From NCBI RefSeq assembly GCF_002812085.1, contig NZ_NPDM01000001.1, forward strand, positions 620,001-684,000: 64,000 nucleotides of DNA. The letters are read 5' to 3'. The notes beneath the pieces were generated by a model. It worked only from the letters and a program-made list of their open reading frames with translations, was not told the DNA's origin and ran no database searches. The translations under genes and the position numbers were made by a program. Positions within the stretch are counted from its first letter, which is position 1. Every line of letters begins with the position of its first letter. Shown here piece after piece: positions 37,474-47,330 of the stretch. Source of the stretch: Leptospira levettii. Lineage in GTDB: Bacteria > Spirochaetota > Leptospiria > Leptospirales > Leptospiraceae.

Positions 37474-38082
37474 TTAAAAACCGCCTGATACCGATTGCAG
37501 GAAACTTGTTGCTGTGTACAAATTCATTAAAAATGGAAACAAAATGGTTAATCCCAATGCATAAAAGGAAAAACGAATCGAATCCCGATTTTTTAGTTCA
37601 TAAATGGATTTGAGTCCACGTGCAATGACCAAACCATACAATACGATAAATGTAAGTAATAAAAAAAATCCTGAACCCACACCTGATAATCCTATGGCAT
37701 GGATCACAATACAAATAGGAGCAAATAACAAAAAGAGTACGGTCGCGTGCCTTGCAAACATCACAAGGAACAAAAGTTTTTGTGATCTTCCTTTTTTTTG
37801 TACATAATAGTCAGCAACCAGTGAATAAAAAAATGGGAAAAAACGAAACAAAATCAAATTGGCAATAAAACCAAAAAACAGAAATGACAAAGTGGATACC
37901 GTATAAGGAGCAGATAAAATACTCATACCCACTGAGAGTGACAAAGCTGACAAAATGGAAAACAACCAACTGGAACTTGGGCTTAGGGCAAAAGGAATTT
38001 CTTTTACTTCTTCTGAATAACGGAGTGGGTCAAGAAAGACCAACTCCAAAGTATCTACCAAATCAAAGAAAAAATCTCTCAT
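37474..38082 (-). CDS. Yip1-like multi-pass membrane protein
   Basis: 202 residues with about five membrane helices. The N-terminal [10 protein letters not shown] segment followed by hydrophobic helices is the pattern of Yip1/DUF1282-type membrane proteins. Function unknown. The ATG overlaps the sppA stop (ATGA), and its own stop abuts the surE TTG, so the three are tightly linked. Confidence 0.65.
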   Translation of the reverse strand: MRDFFFDLVDTLELVFLDPLRYSEEVKEIPFALSPSSSWLFSILSALSLSVGMSILSAPYTVSTLSFLFFGFIANLILFRFFPFFYSLVADYYVQKKGRSQKLLFLVMFARHATVLFLLFAPICIVIHAIGLSGVGSGFFLLLTFIVLYGLVIARGLKSIYELKNRDSIRFSFYALGLTILFPFLMNLYTATSFLQSVSGGF

Positions 38083-39044
38083 AACATCAATTTTCCAAGG
38101 GAAGTAGGAAGGATCACTAAAACTTGTGATTGCAAAAGAGATCTTATTTTTGCAGTTTGAGATCCTTCACCCAAAAACTTAACACCGAGTGAACGGATCA
38201 TTCGTTCAAAGGGTGAATATTCCTGTTCAAAAAGTGGGATTTCACCTTCGTATTGGCAAAGTTCTGAGAGTTTTTTATGGGCTTCTCGTCTTCCACCAAT
38301 ATCATCTACTAGTTTGTTGCGGAAAGCATCTTCCCCAGAATAAATTTTTCCTTCTGCTAATTCTTCAATCGATTTTACCGTTTTGTTGCGACCTTTGGCA
38401 ACATCTTCGACAAACTTACGATAGGTGTCTTGGAGCTGTTTTCCAATCATATCATCTTCTTCGTTTGTGGAATCACGAAACGGAGAATACATATCTTTAT
38501 ATTTTCCTGCTTTGTATGTACGAACTCCCACACCATAACGATCGAGTAGTCCTTTCACATTCGGTGCAAACGAAATGACACCTATGGATCCCGTGATGGT
38601 TCCGTTTTCAGCAAAGATATAATCGGAAGCAGAGGCGATATAATACCCACCAGAAGCAGCGACATCTTTCATACTCACCACAATCTTTTTGGTTTTGCGT
38701 AAATGTAAAAGTTCGTTAAAAATCTCTTGGGAAGCAGCAACGGTTCCGCCTGGAGAATTGATTTCGAGAAGAATCCCTTTGATGTTACCATCCTCTTCCA
38801 GATCGCGTAATTGGCGTAAAATGGTATCGGCTCCAGTGGAATCAAATGTGGATTCCCCAGAATGGATTTCGCCTACGATTGGAATGACGACAGCACCGAT
38901 TTCACTGGCTTGGAAAAGACTTCCACCCGTCCCACTCGAATAACGAGCAAGGCTAGATCCAGAGAAAAGGATCGCAATTCCTAGAATTGTGGCAATGGTG
39001 GAGAACAAAAAGGAGAGAAAGAGAAGAAATTGGTTTCTTTCCAT
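38079..39044 (-). CDS. sppA: Signal peptide peptidase SppA (S49 family, short form)
   Basis: 321 residues with one N-terminal membrane anchor (about 8-30), the single-domain form. The S49 core shows [28 protein letters not shown] with catalytic Ser131, and [18 protein letters not shown] with the general base probably Lys183 (52 residues after the Ser, as in B. subtilis SppA). It degrades remnant signal peptides in the membrane. First gene of the operon sppA, Yip1-like, surE, TPR. Confidence 0.92.
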   Translation of the reverse strand: MERNQFLLFLSFLFSTIATILGIAILFSGSSLARYSSGTGGSLFQASEIGAVVIPIVGEIHSGESTFDSTGADTILRQLRDLEEDGNIKGILLEINSPGGTVAASQEIFNELLHLRKTKKIVVSMKDVAASGGYYIASASDYIFAENGTITGSIGVISFAPNVKGLLDRYGVGVRTYKAGKYKDMYSPFRDSTNEEDDMIGKQLQDTYRKFVEDVAKGRNKTVKSIEELAEGKIYSGEDAFRNKLVDDIGGRREAHKKLSELCQYEGEIPLFEQEYSPFERMIRSLGVKFLGEGSQTAKIRSLLQSQVLVILPTSLGKLML

Positions 39045-39167
39045 AAACTCTCACTAGCAAAACTGTGTAAAAACCCGAGTCAACTTTAATAATTCTTTAC
39101 TTTTTTTTAGAAAAAGTTTATTTTCCTTGTACGGGTCAGCCGAAAATTAGACAGGTAGTCATAGGAT

Positions 39168-39194
39168 TTATGTCCAGGCACCGCCGAGACATAA
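39168..39194 (+). promoter_or_regulatory. 5' leader hairpin before the coiled-coil gene
   Basis: TTATGTC (39168-39174) and GACATAA (39188-39194) form a 7-base stem with a 13-base GC-rich loop, 25 bases before the start at 39219. It could shape translation; the ribosome site AAGGAAGGTAGG is just downstream. It does not fit a riboswitch class I know. Confidence 0.3.
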
Positions 39195-39218
39195 GGCCTT
39201 TACCAAGGAAGGTAGGAC

Positions 39219-39734
39219 ATGGATGTTCGTCTCAATCGTCTCCTCAACTCAGCCGAAAAATTAATCCAGGACAAAAAAGACACCAAAGATGTCTCTGGAA
39301 AGGCAGGAAACCAAACCCAGAAGGCAGATGAAAAATCTGATTTTGTGGTAAGCCTTCCTGTTCAGTACCACAATATCCAATCACGGCTCACAGAATTACA
39401 AAAACAACTTTCGAAAGAACAATCTCGGATTGGACTTTTAGAAGACAATACCCAAGAAGAAAACAAACTCAAAGAACTTTTGTTTGAGGGAGAGCCACTC
39501 TTTCCAGAGTTAGCAGAAGGAAACAAATCCAAACCTGAAATTTTGGAAACAAGTAAGGCAACGGTTTCTGGCCTTCTTGCTGAACTTAAGAAAAAAGAAG
39601 TAGAAAGTGAAAATATCTTTTCTCTAGGTATGATGTTAAACCCAGAAGAGTTTAAAGGAAAAATTGGATCGGTTTCCACTGCTTCCATGAAACCTATTTC
39701 AGAAACAATGGTCAAACGTCTCCTTGGCGGTTAA
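39219..39734 (+). CDS. Coiled-coil protein of unknown function
   Basis: 171 residues, mostly charged helix with coiled-coil potential around ITELQKQLSKEQSRIGLLED-like heptads (about 55-75). A Lys/Ser/Gln-rich linker (20-40) is disordered. A good ribosome site (AAGGAAGGTAGG) lies before the ATG. It ends directly at the TTG start of a permease gene, so the two are co-transcribed. No family recognised; a flagellar or secretion chaperone role is possible but unsupported. Confidence 0.65.
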   Translation: MDVRLNRLLNSAEKLIQDKKDTKDVSGKAGNQTQKADEKSDFVVSLPVQYHNIQSRLTELQKQLSKEQSRIGLLEDNTQEENKLKELLFEGEPLFPELAEGNKSKPEILETSKATVSGLLAELKKKEVESENIFSLGMMLNPEEFKGKIGSVSTASMKPISETMVKRLLGG

Positions 39735-41105
39735 TTGGAATTAAAACGTAGTCTTAATACTTTTGATTCCATCTCCGTTTTATTCTCATCGATGGTGGGA
39801 TCGGGGATTTTTTTCACTTCTGGGTATTTAATCAAAGAAACAGGAAACCTTTGGATAGTCCTCCTCTGTTGGATCATTGGTGGTCTGCTTGCTTTATCAG
39901 GTTCCATCACTTACGCTTATGCCGCAAGACTCCTCCCCTTTGCAGGTGGAGATTATGTATACTTAAAAGTTGCCTATTCGCCAGCCATCGCCTTTATGAG
40001 TGGTTGGTCATCTTTACTCACTAATTTTTCTGCCTGTGTTTCTGTACTTGCCTTAGCCTTTGGTAAGTATGTACAAATTTTATTTCCCGAACTCCCCTAC
40101 TTTGAATCGCCCACCTATACACTATTAGGTCTTGATTTACAAGTGAGTTCCCTTACCCTCATTGGAATTTTACCCATTCTCTTTTTTAGTGGATTGAATT
40201 ATTTTGGAATTAAGTCTGCGGTTCGCGTACAAAATGTATTTGCTGTTCTAAAAATTACAGGACTTCTGTTATTTTTGGCACTTGGGTTCACAATAGGTTC
40301 TACACATTGGAATTACCTTCTTAACTCTCCCTTTCCAAACATTTTGGAACTTTCCTTTTATTCCAAAGTTCTCATCGGAATTGTACCCGTATCTTTTTCT
40401 TACCTCGGGTGGAATATGATCACATACATTGCCGAAGAAGTGAAAAACCCTGAAAAAACCATTGTTCGATCAGCCATCACAGCTTGTTTTCTTGTCGCAG
40501 GACTTTACTTTGCAATCAATTTACTTTTTGTCATTTCAGCCCCTATCGATGAATTGGCGGGACAAGACGGGATTGGAGCTATCGCCTTTCAAAAGTTATT
40601 CGGAGTTAATTACTCAATCTTAACAACAAGTTTTATTGCATGGGTGATTTTAGGATCTATGTCCGCTATTCTGATTGGAGGAAGCCGGGTATACTTTGCC
40701 ATGGCAAGGGATGGAGTGTTTTTACCTTCGTTTTCCAAAGTCCATCCAAAATGGCATAGTCCATATGTATCCATTTTCTTTCAGGGTTTTGTTGCGATTC
40801 TCTTTTTGTTTGTAAAAGAAATTGAGGCCTTACTGTATATGATCACTTGTTCGATTCTTATCCTGTCTTGTCTCACAGCAGCGACTCCATTTCGATTTGA
40901 AAAGATGGGAATGAAATCCGATTATAAAATTCCTTTTTATCCCCTACCAATCTTTTTGTATATCTTTGCGAACATTGCTGTGATGGTAATTTTATTTGTC
41001 GAAAAACCAATCACTGCCTCCTGGGGGCTCATGATCACACTCATCGCATTGCCTGTGTATTATTTACTTCGATTGGACAAAAAACTGAAACCTTCTAAAA
41101 AATAA
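39735..41105 (+). CDS. APC-superfamily amino-acid permease
   Basis: 456 residues with 12 membrane helices. The start is the TTG immediately after the preceding stop, giving LKRSLNTFDSISVLFSSMVG, then the GSGIFFTSGYLI motif of helix 1 that forms the amino-acid backbone pocket. YLGWNMITYIAEEVKNPEKT is the typical loop of LAT-type transporters (APC family 2.A.3.8). Probably exchanges or imports neutral amino acids; specificity cannot be read. No other transport genes nearby. Confidence 0.85.
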   Translation: MELKRSLNTFDSISVLFSSMVGSGIFFTSGYLIKETGNLWIVLLCWIIGGLLALSGSITYAYAARLLPFAGGDYVYLKVAYSPAIAFMSGWSSLLTNFSACVSVLALAFGKYVQILFPELPYFESPTYTLLGLDLQVSSLTLIGILPILFFSGLNYFGIKSAVRVQNVFAVLKITGLLLFLALGFTIGSTHWNYLLNSPFPNILELSFYSKVLIGIVPVSFSYLGWNMITYIAEEVKNPEKTIVRSAITACFLVAGLYFAINLLFVISAPIDELAGQDGIGAIAFQKLFGVNYSILTTSFIAWVILGSMSAILIGGSRVYFAMARDGVFLPSFSKVHPKWHSPYVSIFFQGFVAILFLFVKEIEALLYMITCSILILSCLTAATPFRFEKMGMKSDYKIPFYPLPIFLYIFANIAVMVILFVEKPITASWGLMITLIALPVYYLLRLDKKLKPSKK

Positions 41106-41130
41106 TGTTTGTAACCTAACAAAAACTTTG

Positions 41131-42603
41131 TTAGGCGATTGACATAAAGGTTTTGCCAATGATAGGCATTACATCATCTTTTGCTAATACCCAAACGACA
41201 TCCCCACCTTTCACTTGTGTGTTGCCGGAAGGAATTAAAAATTGTTCTCCCCGCGCAATGAGTAGGATGTGCGACTGGTCCGGTAGTTTGATTTCAAACA
41301 AAGCTTTATCAACAACACTTGAATTGTATGGAACGATTAACTCTTGTAAGGTCATTCCAGGGAACTCGATGTTATCAAAGTCTGTAGGACGATAAATTTT
41401 ACGATCTGGATCTACTTTTAAAATTCCTAACCACTGTGCCACCCTTGGAATGAGAGACCCTTGGATGAGTAGAGATACCAAAACGACAAAAAATACAATG
41501 TGAAAGAGTAAATCCCCCCAAACAAGACCTTGGGCAATCGGAAAGGTAGCAAGGATAATGGGTGATGCACCTCTGAGTCCTACCCATGAGATAAATAATT
41601 TTTCTTTGATGGGTAAATTAACTCTAAATAAGGAAATGAAAACAGCGAGTGGTCTTGCCAATAATATGAGTAATACCCCAATGAGAAGTCCAGGAACCCA
41701 AATATTTGCCATTCTTGTAGGATACACAAGTAATCCAAAACAAAGAAACATACCAATTTGTAAGATCCAAACATAACCATTCAAAAACCGAAAAATGGAT
41801 TTTTTGTGAATGAACTTATTGCGACCAACGATAATCCCCGCGATGTAGACTGCTAAAAACCCATTCCCTTGGAATACGGTTGTCACCGCATATATGAAGG
41901 GAACCGATGCAGTGATGAATACCAAATAAAGACCGTCATACCCTAGTTTGACGGAATTCATTAAATACAATATGAGGATTCCCATACTATATCCCATCAT
42001 CATGCCAACAAGAACTTGCATTACAAAAAAACGAAAGAATTGGAATCCACTAAAACTTGCATCTGCGGTGATGAGATTCATAAATATTGTGGTGAGAAGT
42101 ACACCCACTGCATCATTGGATCCTGATTCAAATTCGATGATTTTTTTTAAATGAACAGGAAGGTCAGAAGAACCTGTCTTAAAAATATTAAATACAGATG
42201 CAGCATCAGTAGCACTGACAATGGATCCAAGTAAAAAGGATTCCATAAACCCAAGGACAGGAAACAAAAGATGGATGAGAACTCCTAAAATGAGTGCCGT
42301 TAAAATGGTTCCAAAAATAGAAAGTCGAATCCCAACTGCGAGAAAATCTTTTAAACTATCCCACTCACTCTCAAGCCCTCCCAAAAACAGGATGTAAATG
42401 AGTGCAAAAATACCAATGGATTGTGCTAAACTATAGTCGTTGAAGTCAATTCTACCTGGACCATCAGCACCAGCTAACATACCGAAGGTTAGAAAGATAA
42501 GCAAAATCGGAAATCCAAAACGGAAAAAAAGTTTACTCGATAGAATGGAGAAAATGACAAGAGTAGAAATAACGAGTGCTTGTAAGGTAAAACTATCGAT
42601 CAT
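41131..42603 (-). CDS. CPA1-type K+/H+ antiporter with RCK_C/TrkA-C domain
   Basis: 490 residues: about 12-13 membrane helices to ~390, then a cytoplasmic TrkA-C domain (DFDNIEFPGMTLQELIVPYN, ending with VKGGDVVWVLAKDD). The motif GSIVSATDAASVFNIFKT contains the Asp of the ion-binding site and FESGSNDAVGVLLTTIF the second one. This is the NhaP2/CvrA (cell volume regulation) group, exporting K+ in exchange for H+ under osmotic or alkaline stress. The TrkA-C domain usually senses a nucleotide or small ligand. Confidence 0.88.
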   Translation of the reverse strand: MIDSFTLQALVISTLVIFSILSSKLFFRFGFPILLIFLTFGMLAGADGPGRIDFNDYSLAQSIGIFALIYILFLGGLESEWDSLKDFLAVGIRLSIFGTILTALILGVLIHLLFPVLGFMESFLLGSIVSATDAASVFNIFKTGSSDLPVHLKKIIEFESGSNDAVGVLLTTIFMNLITADASFSGFQFFRFFVMQVLVGMMMGYSMGILILYLMNSVKLGYDGLYLVFITASVPFIYAVTTVFQGNGFLAVYIAGIIVGRNKFIHKKSIFRFLNGYVWILQIGMFLCFGLLVYPTRMANIWVPGLLIGVLLILLARPLAVFISLFRVNLPIKEKLFISWVGLRGASPIILATFPIAQGLVWGDLLFHIVFFVVLVSLLIQGSLIPRVAQWLGILKVDPDRKIYRPTDFDNIEFPGMTLQELIVPYNSSVVDKALFEIKLPDQSHILLIARGEQFLIPSGNTQVKGGDVVWVLAKDDVMPIIGKTFMSIA

Positions 42604-42631
42604 GTTTAGTCCTTAGACGAATCCAAACCGA

Positions 42632-43027
42632 TTAATGTTTGGAAGAAAGTATTTCGAGAGCTTTTGCTTTTAAGATGGGATGAACTTTAAAATCATCAGG
42701 ATTTAAAGTTGATTTGGAATCTTGTTGTGCTTCGTTTGATTGATTGGCAGATGCCGGAACTTTCCACTTATCGCGGCCTAACCAAACAGAAAGAGCATAG
42801 ACCATTCGTTGGTAAATTTCATCCACTTTGTCTTGTCGACCTGCTTTTTTGTAGTACCCAAAGGCCAACATAGGAAGTTTTCGGTCGTACATAAAATGGT
42901 CACCCAAACGAATGAGCCCATCTTTGTAGTCTGTTTTCAGAAAGATTTCACGAGCTTTCCGGATATCACCTGCATTAAAGGCAGTGTTTCCTTCCCGGAT
43001 GAGTTGTACCCTTTCTTTCGAATCCAT
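42632..43027 (-). CDS. Small helical hypothetical protein
   Basis: 131 residues, with a single TPR-like pair (REGNTAFNAGDIRKAREIFL and LGDHFMYDRKLPMLAFGYYK) followed by a disordered Ser/Gln-rich part and a last helix (HPILKAKALEILSSKH). Such proteins occur in Leptospira; the function is not known. It lies upstream of the antiporter gene on the same strand (28-base gap) and diverges from bcp. Confidence 0.65.
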   Translation of the reverse strand: MDSKERVQLIREGNTAFNAGDIRKAREIFLKTDYKDGLIRLGDHFMYDRKLPMLAFGYYKKAGRQDKVDEIYQRMVYALSVWLGRDKWKVPASANQSNEAQQDSKSTLNPDDFKVHPILKAKALEILSSKH

Positions 43028-43105
43028 ACAAAGAGTATCGAACCATTTTCAGAAATTGACAACTGAAAATTGTCTAAAAGAATGAATTTACCAGGAGTGA
43101 AAATT

Positions 43106-43579
43106 ATGTTGGAAGTAGGGAAAAAAGCCCCCAATTTTACATGTGTCAACCAAAACGGCGAAAAAGTGAAACTCGCCGATCTAACAGGGAAAAATGGAGT
43201 CGTTGTTTATTTTTATCCAAGAGATATGACTCCTGGATGTACAACAGAAGCCTGTGACTTCCGAGACAACTTTGCCCGTCTCAAAAAATTTGGATATAAT
43301 GTCGTAGGTATTTCCAAAGACAACCCAAAATCCCATACCAAATTCATTGAAAAACAAGAACTCAATTTTGATCTCATCTCCGATGAATCAGGGGAAATCT
43401 GTGAAGCTTATGGTGTTTGGCGCGAAAAAGTATTTATGGGACGCAAAGGAATGGGAATTGTTCGTTCGACCTTCCTTCTAGACAGTTCTCTCAAAATTAA
43501 AAAAATCTATGACAGCGTGAAGGTAAAAGGACACGTTGAAGAAATCATTAAAGACATTCAGGAAATCCAAGGGAAATGA
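43106..43579 (+). CDS. bcp: Thiol peroxidase Bcp (peroxiredoxin Q)
   Basis: I take the ATG at 43106, with GGAG 8 bases ahead, giving 157 residues; the frame opens at a TTG at 43070 but would add unrelated residues. [20 protein letters not shown] has the peroxidatic Cys45 and the resolving Cys50 five positions later, the Bcp/PrxQ pattern. It reduces hydroperoxides with thioredoxin. It overlaps pepA by four bases (ATGA). Confidence 0.93.
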   Translation: MLEVGKKAPNFTCVNQNGEKVKLADLTGKNGVVVYFYPRDMTPGCTTEACDFRDNFARLKKFGYNVVGISKDNPKSHTKFIEKQELNFDLISDESGEICEAYGVWREKVFMGRKGMGIVRSTFLLDSSLKIKKIYDSVKVKGHVEEIIKDIQEIQGK

Positions 43580-45060
43580 AAATCGAAATCTCTCCACTCC
43601 AAATCCAAATCGGAAACTTCAAATCTGGTTCCTTTTATAAATTAATTCCTATTTTCCAAGAAGATGTGAAAGAGGAACTCGGAAAAAAATTCCCAACACA
43701 AATTGAAACCAAAGTGTTTTCTGGAGAACTGGGAAAAGAATTTCGAGATGAGGCAGATCAAACCATTTATCTTGGATTAGGCGAAAAGGATAAATTAAAC
43801 TTCCGAAAATTCATTTCTCATTTTTTTAAGTATGGAGAAAAAATCCTAAACTACGATGGAATGGGATTGGAAATTCATATTTCGAAAGCACTTTCCAAAA
43901 AGTTTTCTGCAGACCGAATTGCCTATCAAATTGCCAATACACTCTATATTGGAAGTTATCCAGTTTCAGTATTGCAAACAAAAAAGAAAGACAAAGAAAA
44001 AAAGAAAGTGGGAGCCGTCTTTTTAAAATTCGAAGACAAATCTGTTAGTAGTTTAGCAGAAAGTGGTCTTTCTAAAAGTAAAGTTGTCGCAAAACATGTG
44101 AATGGTGCTCGCCACATCGCTCACTTACCGGCAAATTACTTCACTCCAAATGACTTTGTTTCTAGAGCAAAAGAGATAGCAAAGGAATACAAACTCTCTG
44201 TAAAAGTTTGGGATGAAGCTCAACTCAAAAAAGAGGGGTTAGGCGGAATCCTTGCTGTCTCTCGTGGTTCTGAGTTAGAAGGCAAAATGGTGATTCTGGA
44301 ATACAAACCGGCAAAAGCCAAAAAGAAATTCGCCATTGTTGGAAAAGGATTAACATTTGATACAGGTGGAATTTCTTTAAAACCTCCTGGTGAAATGCAT
44401 GAAATGAAATATGATATGTGTGGAGCCGCTGCAACGATCCATGCAATCGGTGCCATTGCCGCACTTGAAATTCCTATCCATATCATTGCAGCCATTGGTG
44501 TTGCGGAAAATATGCCAGATGGAAAAGCAATCAAACCTGGTGACGTTTATACTGCCTATAATGGAACGACTGTGGAAGTACAAAACACAGATGCAGAAGG
44601 AAGACTCGTGTTAGGTGACGTTCTTTCCTATGTTTCCAAAAACTACAAACCCGATTATATGGTGGATTTGGCAACTCTCACTGGAGCCGTCATCATTGCG
44701 CTTGGACATGAAGCTGCTGCCATCCTGACAAATTCTGATCCATTACGAGAAGCACTCTTTAAAGCATCAGAAGCATCCGATGATCGGGTATGGGAACTAC
44801 CTCTATGGGAAGAATATGGGGAAGACTTAAAGTCTGACATCGCAGATCTCAAAAACATCACAGGTGGTGGGAAAGGTGCAGGGACGATTTCCGCAGGTGT
44901 ATTCCTTTCCAAGTTTGTAGATGAATCCATCAATTGGGCTCATATCGACATTGCGGGGGCTGCATGGCGAAAGAAAAAATCGGGAACCCAATTCCATGGA
45001 CCTACTGGTTACGGCGTACGTTTGTTAGTGGATCTAGCAAAGGAATTAGCAAGTAAGTAA
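43576..45060 (+). CDS. pepA: Leucyl aminopeptidase PepA (M17)
   Basis: 494 residues. The metal-binding region [20 protein letters not shown] and the family signature [14 protein letters not shown] are intact, as is YDMCGAA. M17 enzymes are hexameric, dizinc cytosolic aminopeptidases that cut N-terminal residues, and some double as transcription factors (PepA/XerA). The ATG overlaps the bcp stop, indicating translational coupling of antioxidant and peptidase functions. Followed by an unusual inverted repeat at 45081-45124. Confidence 0.94.
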   Translation: MKIEISPLQIQIGNFKSGSFYKLIPIFQEDVKEELGKKFPTQIETKVFSGELGKEFRDEADQTIYLGLGEKDKLNFRKFISHFFKYGEKILNYDGMGLEIHISKALSKKFSADRIAYQIANTLYIGSYPVSVLQTKKKDKEKKKVGAVFLKFEDKSVSSLAESGLSKSKVVAKHVNGARHIAHLPANYFTPNDFVSRAKEIAKEYKLSVKVWDEAQLKKEGLGGILAVSRGSELEGKMVILEYKPAKAKKKFAIVGKGLTFDTGGISLKPPGEMHEMKYDMCGAAATIHAIGAIAALEIPIHIIAAIGVAENMPDGKAIKPGDVYTAYNGTTVEVQNTDAEGRLVLGDVLSYVSKNYKPDYMVDLATLTGAVIIALGHEAAAILTNSDPLREALFKASEASDDRVWELPLWEEYGEDLKSDIADLKNITGGGKGAGTISAGVFLSKFVDESINWAHIDIAGAAWRKKKSGTQFHGPTGYGVRLLVDLAKELASK

Positions 45061-45080
45061 AAAAGAACCTTCAAATGTAA

Positions 45081-45124
45081 GATTTGGATAGAGAACAAGT
45101 CAAATTCGGTTCTCTATCCAAATC
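45081..45124. repeat. 16-base perfect inverted repeat after pepA
   Basis: GATTTGGATAGAGAAC (45081-45096), a 12-base AT-rich loop, then the exact complement (45109-45124). It lies 20 bases after the pepA stop; no T-run follows, so it is either a structured 3' end or a binding site. The rest of 45125-45479 holds no gene; a 77-codon frame there has no ribosome site or family resemblance. Confidence 0.85.
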
Positions 45125-45479
45125 CCTGTCACTCACTTCCCTTCTCAATCCGATCCATCCACCAACTAACAGTTTCTATCTGTTTACTAGAATACTACCT
45201 TTACCAATTGGATTTTTCCTTATGTCACCTGACCTACGTTCTCATAAAGACAAAGACCAACTAACAAAGATAAAAGAATTTACACAAATGAACTATCCAT
45301 TTTGGTTTATCATTTAAGGAATGCTAACGCAAAAAACAACAAGAATGATTCTAAATCTTAATTTGTCACTTCGGACAACTCCTAATGAAATGAGAGTGTA
45401 TCTTTTGTCCTTTTTTTCGCTATTTTATCAAAATGATTGCCTTAATGTTTAGCATTTCATTACTGTAATATTCCGTTCT

Positions 45480-46736
45480 ATGCCAAGTAACCTTATGGAC
45501 AATCACCAATTAACAAACGATAACCTAGGAGAGATTGTCACACCCAAAGCATCCTTTTTTGTATTCGATGATTCCTTATGTTTGAAGAATTATTTAGGAC
45601 CCTACTTTCTGAATGAAGGAATCAATTTTGAATCAGAAGTTGGCAAAACGATTCACGACATGAATCCGGAGTTTGCCAATCGATGGGGATTATCCCTAGC
45701 AAAAGTCCGAGATGAACAACACCCCGATGACGCGGAGATTCTGTTTAACCGTCAAAAAATCCGTTCGCAAATTGCCCCCATTCCCATTGATTCCAAAAAT
45801 TATTTGATCTTAAGTTTGATCCTTTCAGATGAATGCATCGTTTCTTCGTCAGATTTGGATGTGGAAGAACAAAATGTAATCCATTACGAAGAATCACTGC
45901 ACCGAGAGATCATCCGTATTTTCGATTGGAGGCAGGAAATTGAGGGAAAAACCATCTCACGTGAATGGATGGAAACTGCTTTACCCAACCTCAATACATC
46001 ACTCATGCAAGGTTCTGGCCTTGGTGCCCTTGTGACTACCGTTGGTGCCATGGTAAGGAAAGCAAAACGGGAAGGAGATCAGGTAACAATACCCACTGCG
46101 ATCTTCGAAATGTTGGAAGAAAACTTCAAAAGTACAAAAAAACTAGTACAAACGTTAGCTGAAGCGCAATTGATTTTTGAAAATAAAAAAAGAACTTCAG
46201 AACTTGTGAATTTACAAGAATTACATACATTGATATTGGAAGAAGTAAGTGGTCTCATTGATATGTTAGGGATCAAAGCCCAACAAGTTCAAATTTCAAA
46301 TTCAAAAAATGGACACAACCTTCATGTCAACATTCACAAAAACAATTTTAAAAGAGTGATCCGTGAGTTACTCATCAATGCGATGAAATATGGGAATGAT
46401 CATTGTGTGATTTATGTTTTGTTATTAAGTGCTGGTGATCATATCATCGTAAAAGTATTAAACCCTCCTTTTGATACTTCCATTCACAAACTGGATTTTA
46501 CCAAATCACAAGAAACCATTTTGTTCCAACCTTTCTACCGCCATAACAAATATGTAGATGAGAGGTATTCGAAAGAAGAATTTGGACTTGGATTAGGACT
46601 CCCGATCATCAAAAAAATGGTTGAGGACATGGAAGGAAAGGTATACTTTAACCTCCTTAAGTCGAACCTGTATTCCAACTCTAGCGAAGAAGTTTCTGTC
46701 TCTCTAGAATTCCCAATGAGTACAGTTCGTACTTAA
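45480..46736 (+). CDS. HATPase-domain sensor protein at the head of the che operon (atypical kinase)
   Basis: 418 residues. The first ~125 residues look like a PAS-type sensor; a helical region (140-245) occupies the dimerisation place, and a HATPase domain (about 255-415) has N-box RELLINAMKYG and G2 box EFGLGLGLPIIKK. The helical region lacks a normal H-box; the only nearby histidines are in NVIHYEESLHREIIRIF, which is not a convincing phosphorylation site. It may be a degenerate or HWE-like kinase, or an ATP-binding regulator. The next gene (cheW) starts 51 bases on. Confidence 0.75.
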   Translation: MPSNLMDNHQLTNDNLGEIVTPKASFFVFDDSLCLKNYLGPYFLNEGINFESEVGKTIHDMNPEFANRWGLSLAKVRDEQHPDDAEILFNRQKIRSQIAPIPIDSKNYLILSLILSDECIVSSSDLDVEEQNVIHYEESLHREIIRIFDWRQEIEGKTISREWMETALPNLNTSLMQGSGLGALVTTVGAMVRKAKREGDQVTIPTAIFEMLEENFKSTKKLVQTLAEAQLIFENKKRTSELVNLQELHTLILEEVSGLIDMLGIKAQQVQISNSKNGHNLHVNIHKNNFKRVIRELLINAMKYGNDHCVIYVLLLSAGDHIIVKVLNPPFDTSIHKLDFTKSQETILFQPFYRHNKYVDERYSKEEFGLGLGLPIIKKMVEDMEGKVYFNLLKSNLYSNSSEEVSVSLEFPMSTVRT

Positions 46737-46787
46737 TTTCAATAAGCTAAATACGATTTAAAACAATCAAACCTACGAGGCATTTCA

Positions 46788-47318
46788 ATGAATACGAGTG
46801 AATTTGATTCACTGACAGATGATAATGATGATTTCGAAAACGAGGAAGATACCCTTGAAAATCGATTTTTAATCTTTTCACTTGCGGACAGAAGTTACGG
46901 TATTGAAATCAAATACATTACCGAAATTGTTGGAATGCAAAACATCACTGAAGTTCCCGATATGCCTACTTTTATCAAGGGTGTGATCAACCTTCGTGGG
47001 AAAGTGATTGCACTCATTGATGTACGAGACAGGTTTCGAATGGAAAATGTAGGTTATGATGATAAAACTTGTATCATCATTCTCAATTTTAAAAACCAAC
47101 TTGTTGGCCTCATCGTTGATACGGTAAAAGAAGTCATTCGAATCAATGCTCAAAACATCGAAGAAGCACCAAAATTTGGTGAATCGGAGAACAATCGTTT
47201 TGTCCAATCCATCGCAAAAATCAATGAAGATGTAAAGGTATTACTCAACATTGAAAATCTTTTGAAAGACGAAGACAAACTCGCGTTAGACTACGCACTC
47301 GCTATTAAAAATCAATAA
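46788..47318 (+). CDS. cheW: Chemotaxis coupling protein CheW
   Basis: 176 residues: an acidic N-terminal ~25 residues, then a CheW domain with FLIFSLADRSYGIEIKYITE, EVPDMPTFIKGVINLRGKVI and LIDVRDRF. Second CheW of the window; this one is in the main che operon, 12 bases before the mcp gene. Confidence 0.93.
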   Translation: MNTSEFDSLTDDNDDFENEEDTLENRFLIFSLADRSYGIEIKYITEIVGMQNITEVPDMPTFIKGVINLRGKVIALIDVRDRFRMENVGYDDKTCIIILNFKNQLVGLIVDTVKEVIRINAQNIEEAPKFGESENNRFVQSIAKINEDVKVLLNIENLLKDEDKLALDYALAIKNQ

Positions 47319-47330
47319 AGGAACAAAAAT

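Noticed and set aside
39121..39218. Possible c-di-GMP riboswitch or sigma-28 promoter (GCCGAAAA) before the coiled-coil gene
   Set aside because: The conserved riboswitch core is absent and no matching TAAA -35 box is at the right distance; only a simple hairpin remains.
45084..45317. 77-codon plus-strand open frame after pepA
   Set aside because: Begins inside the perfect inverted repeat, has no ribosome site and a non-coding amino-acid pattern.
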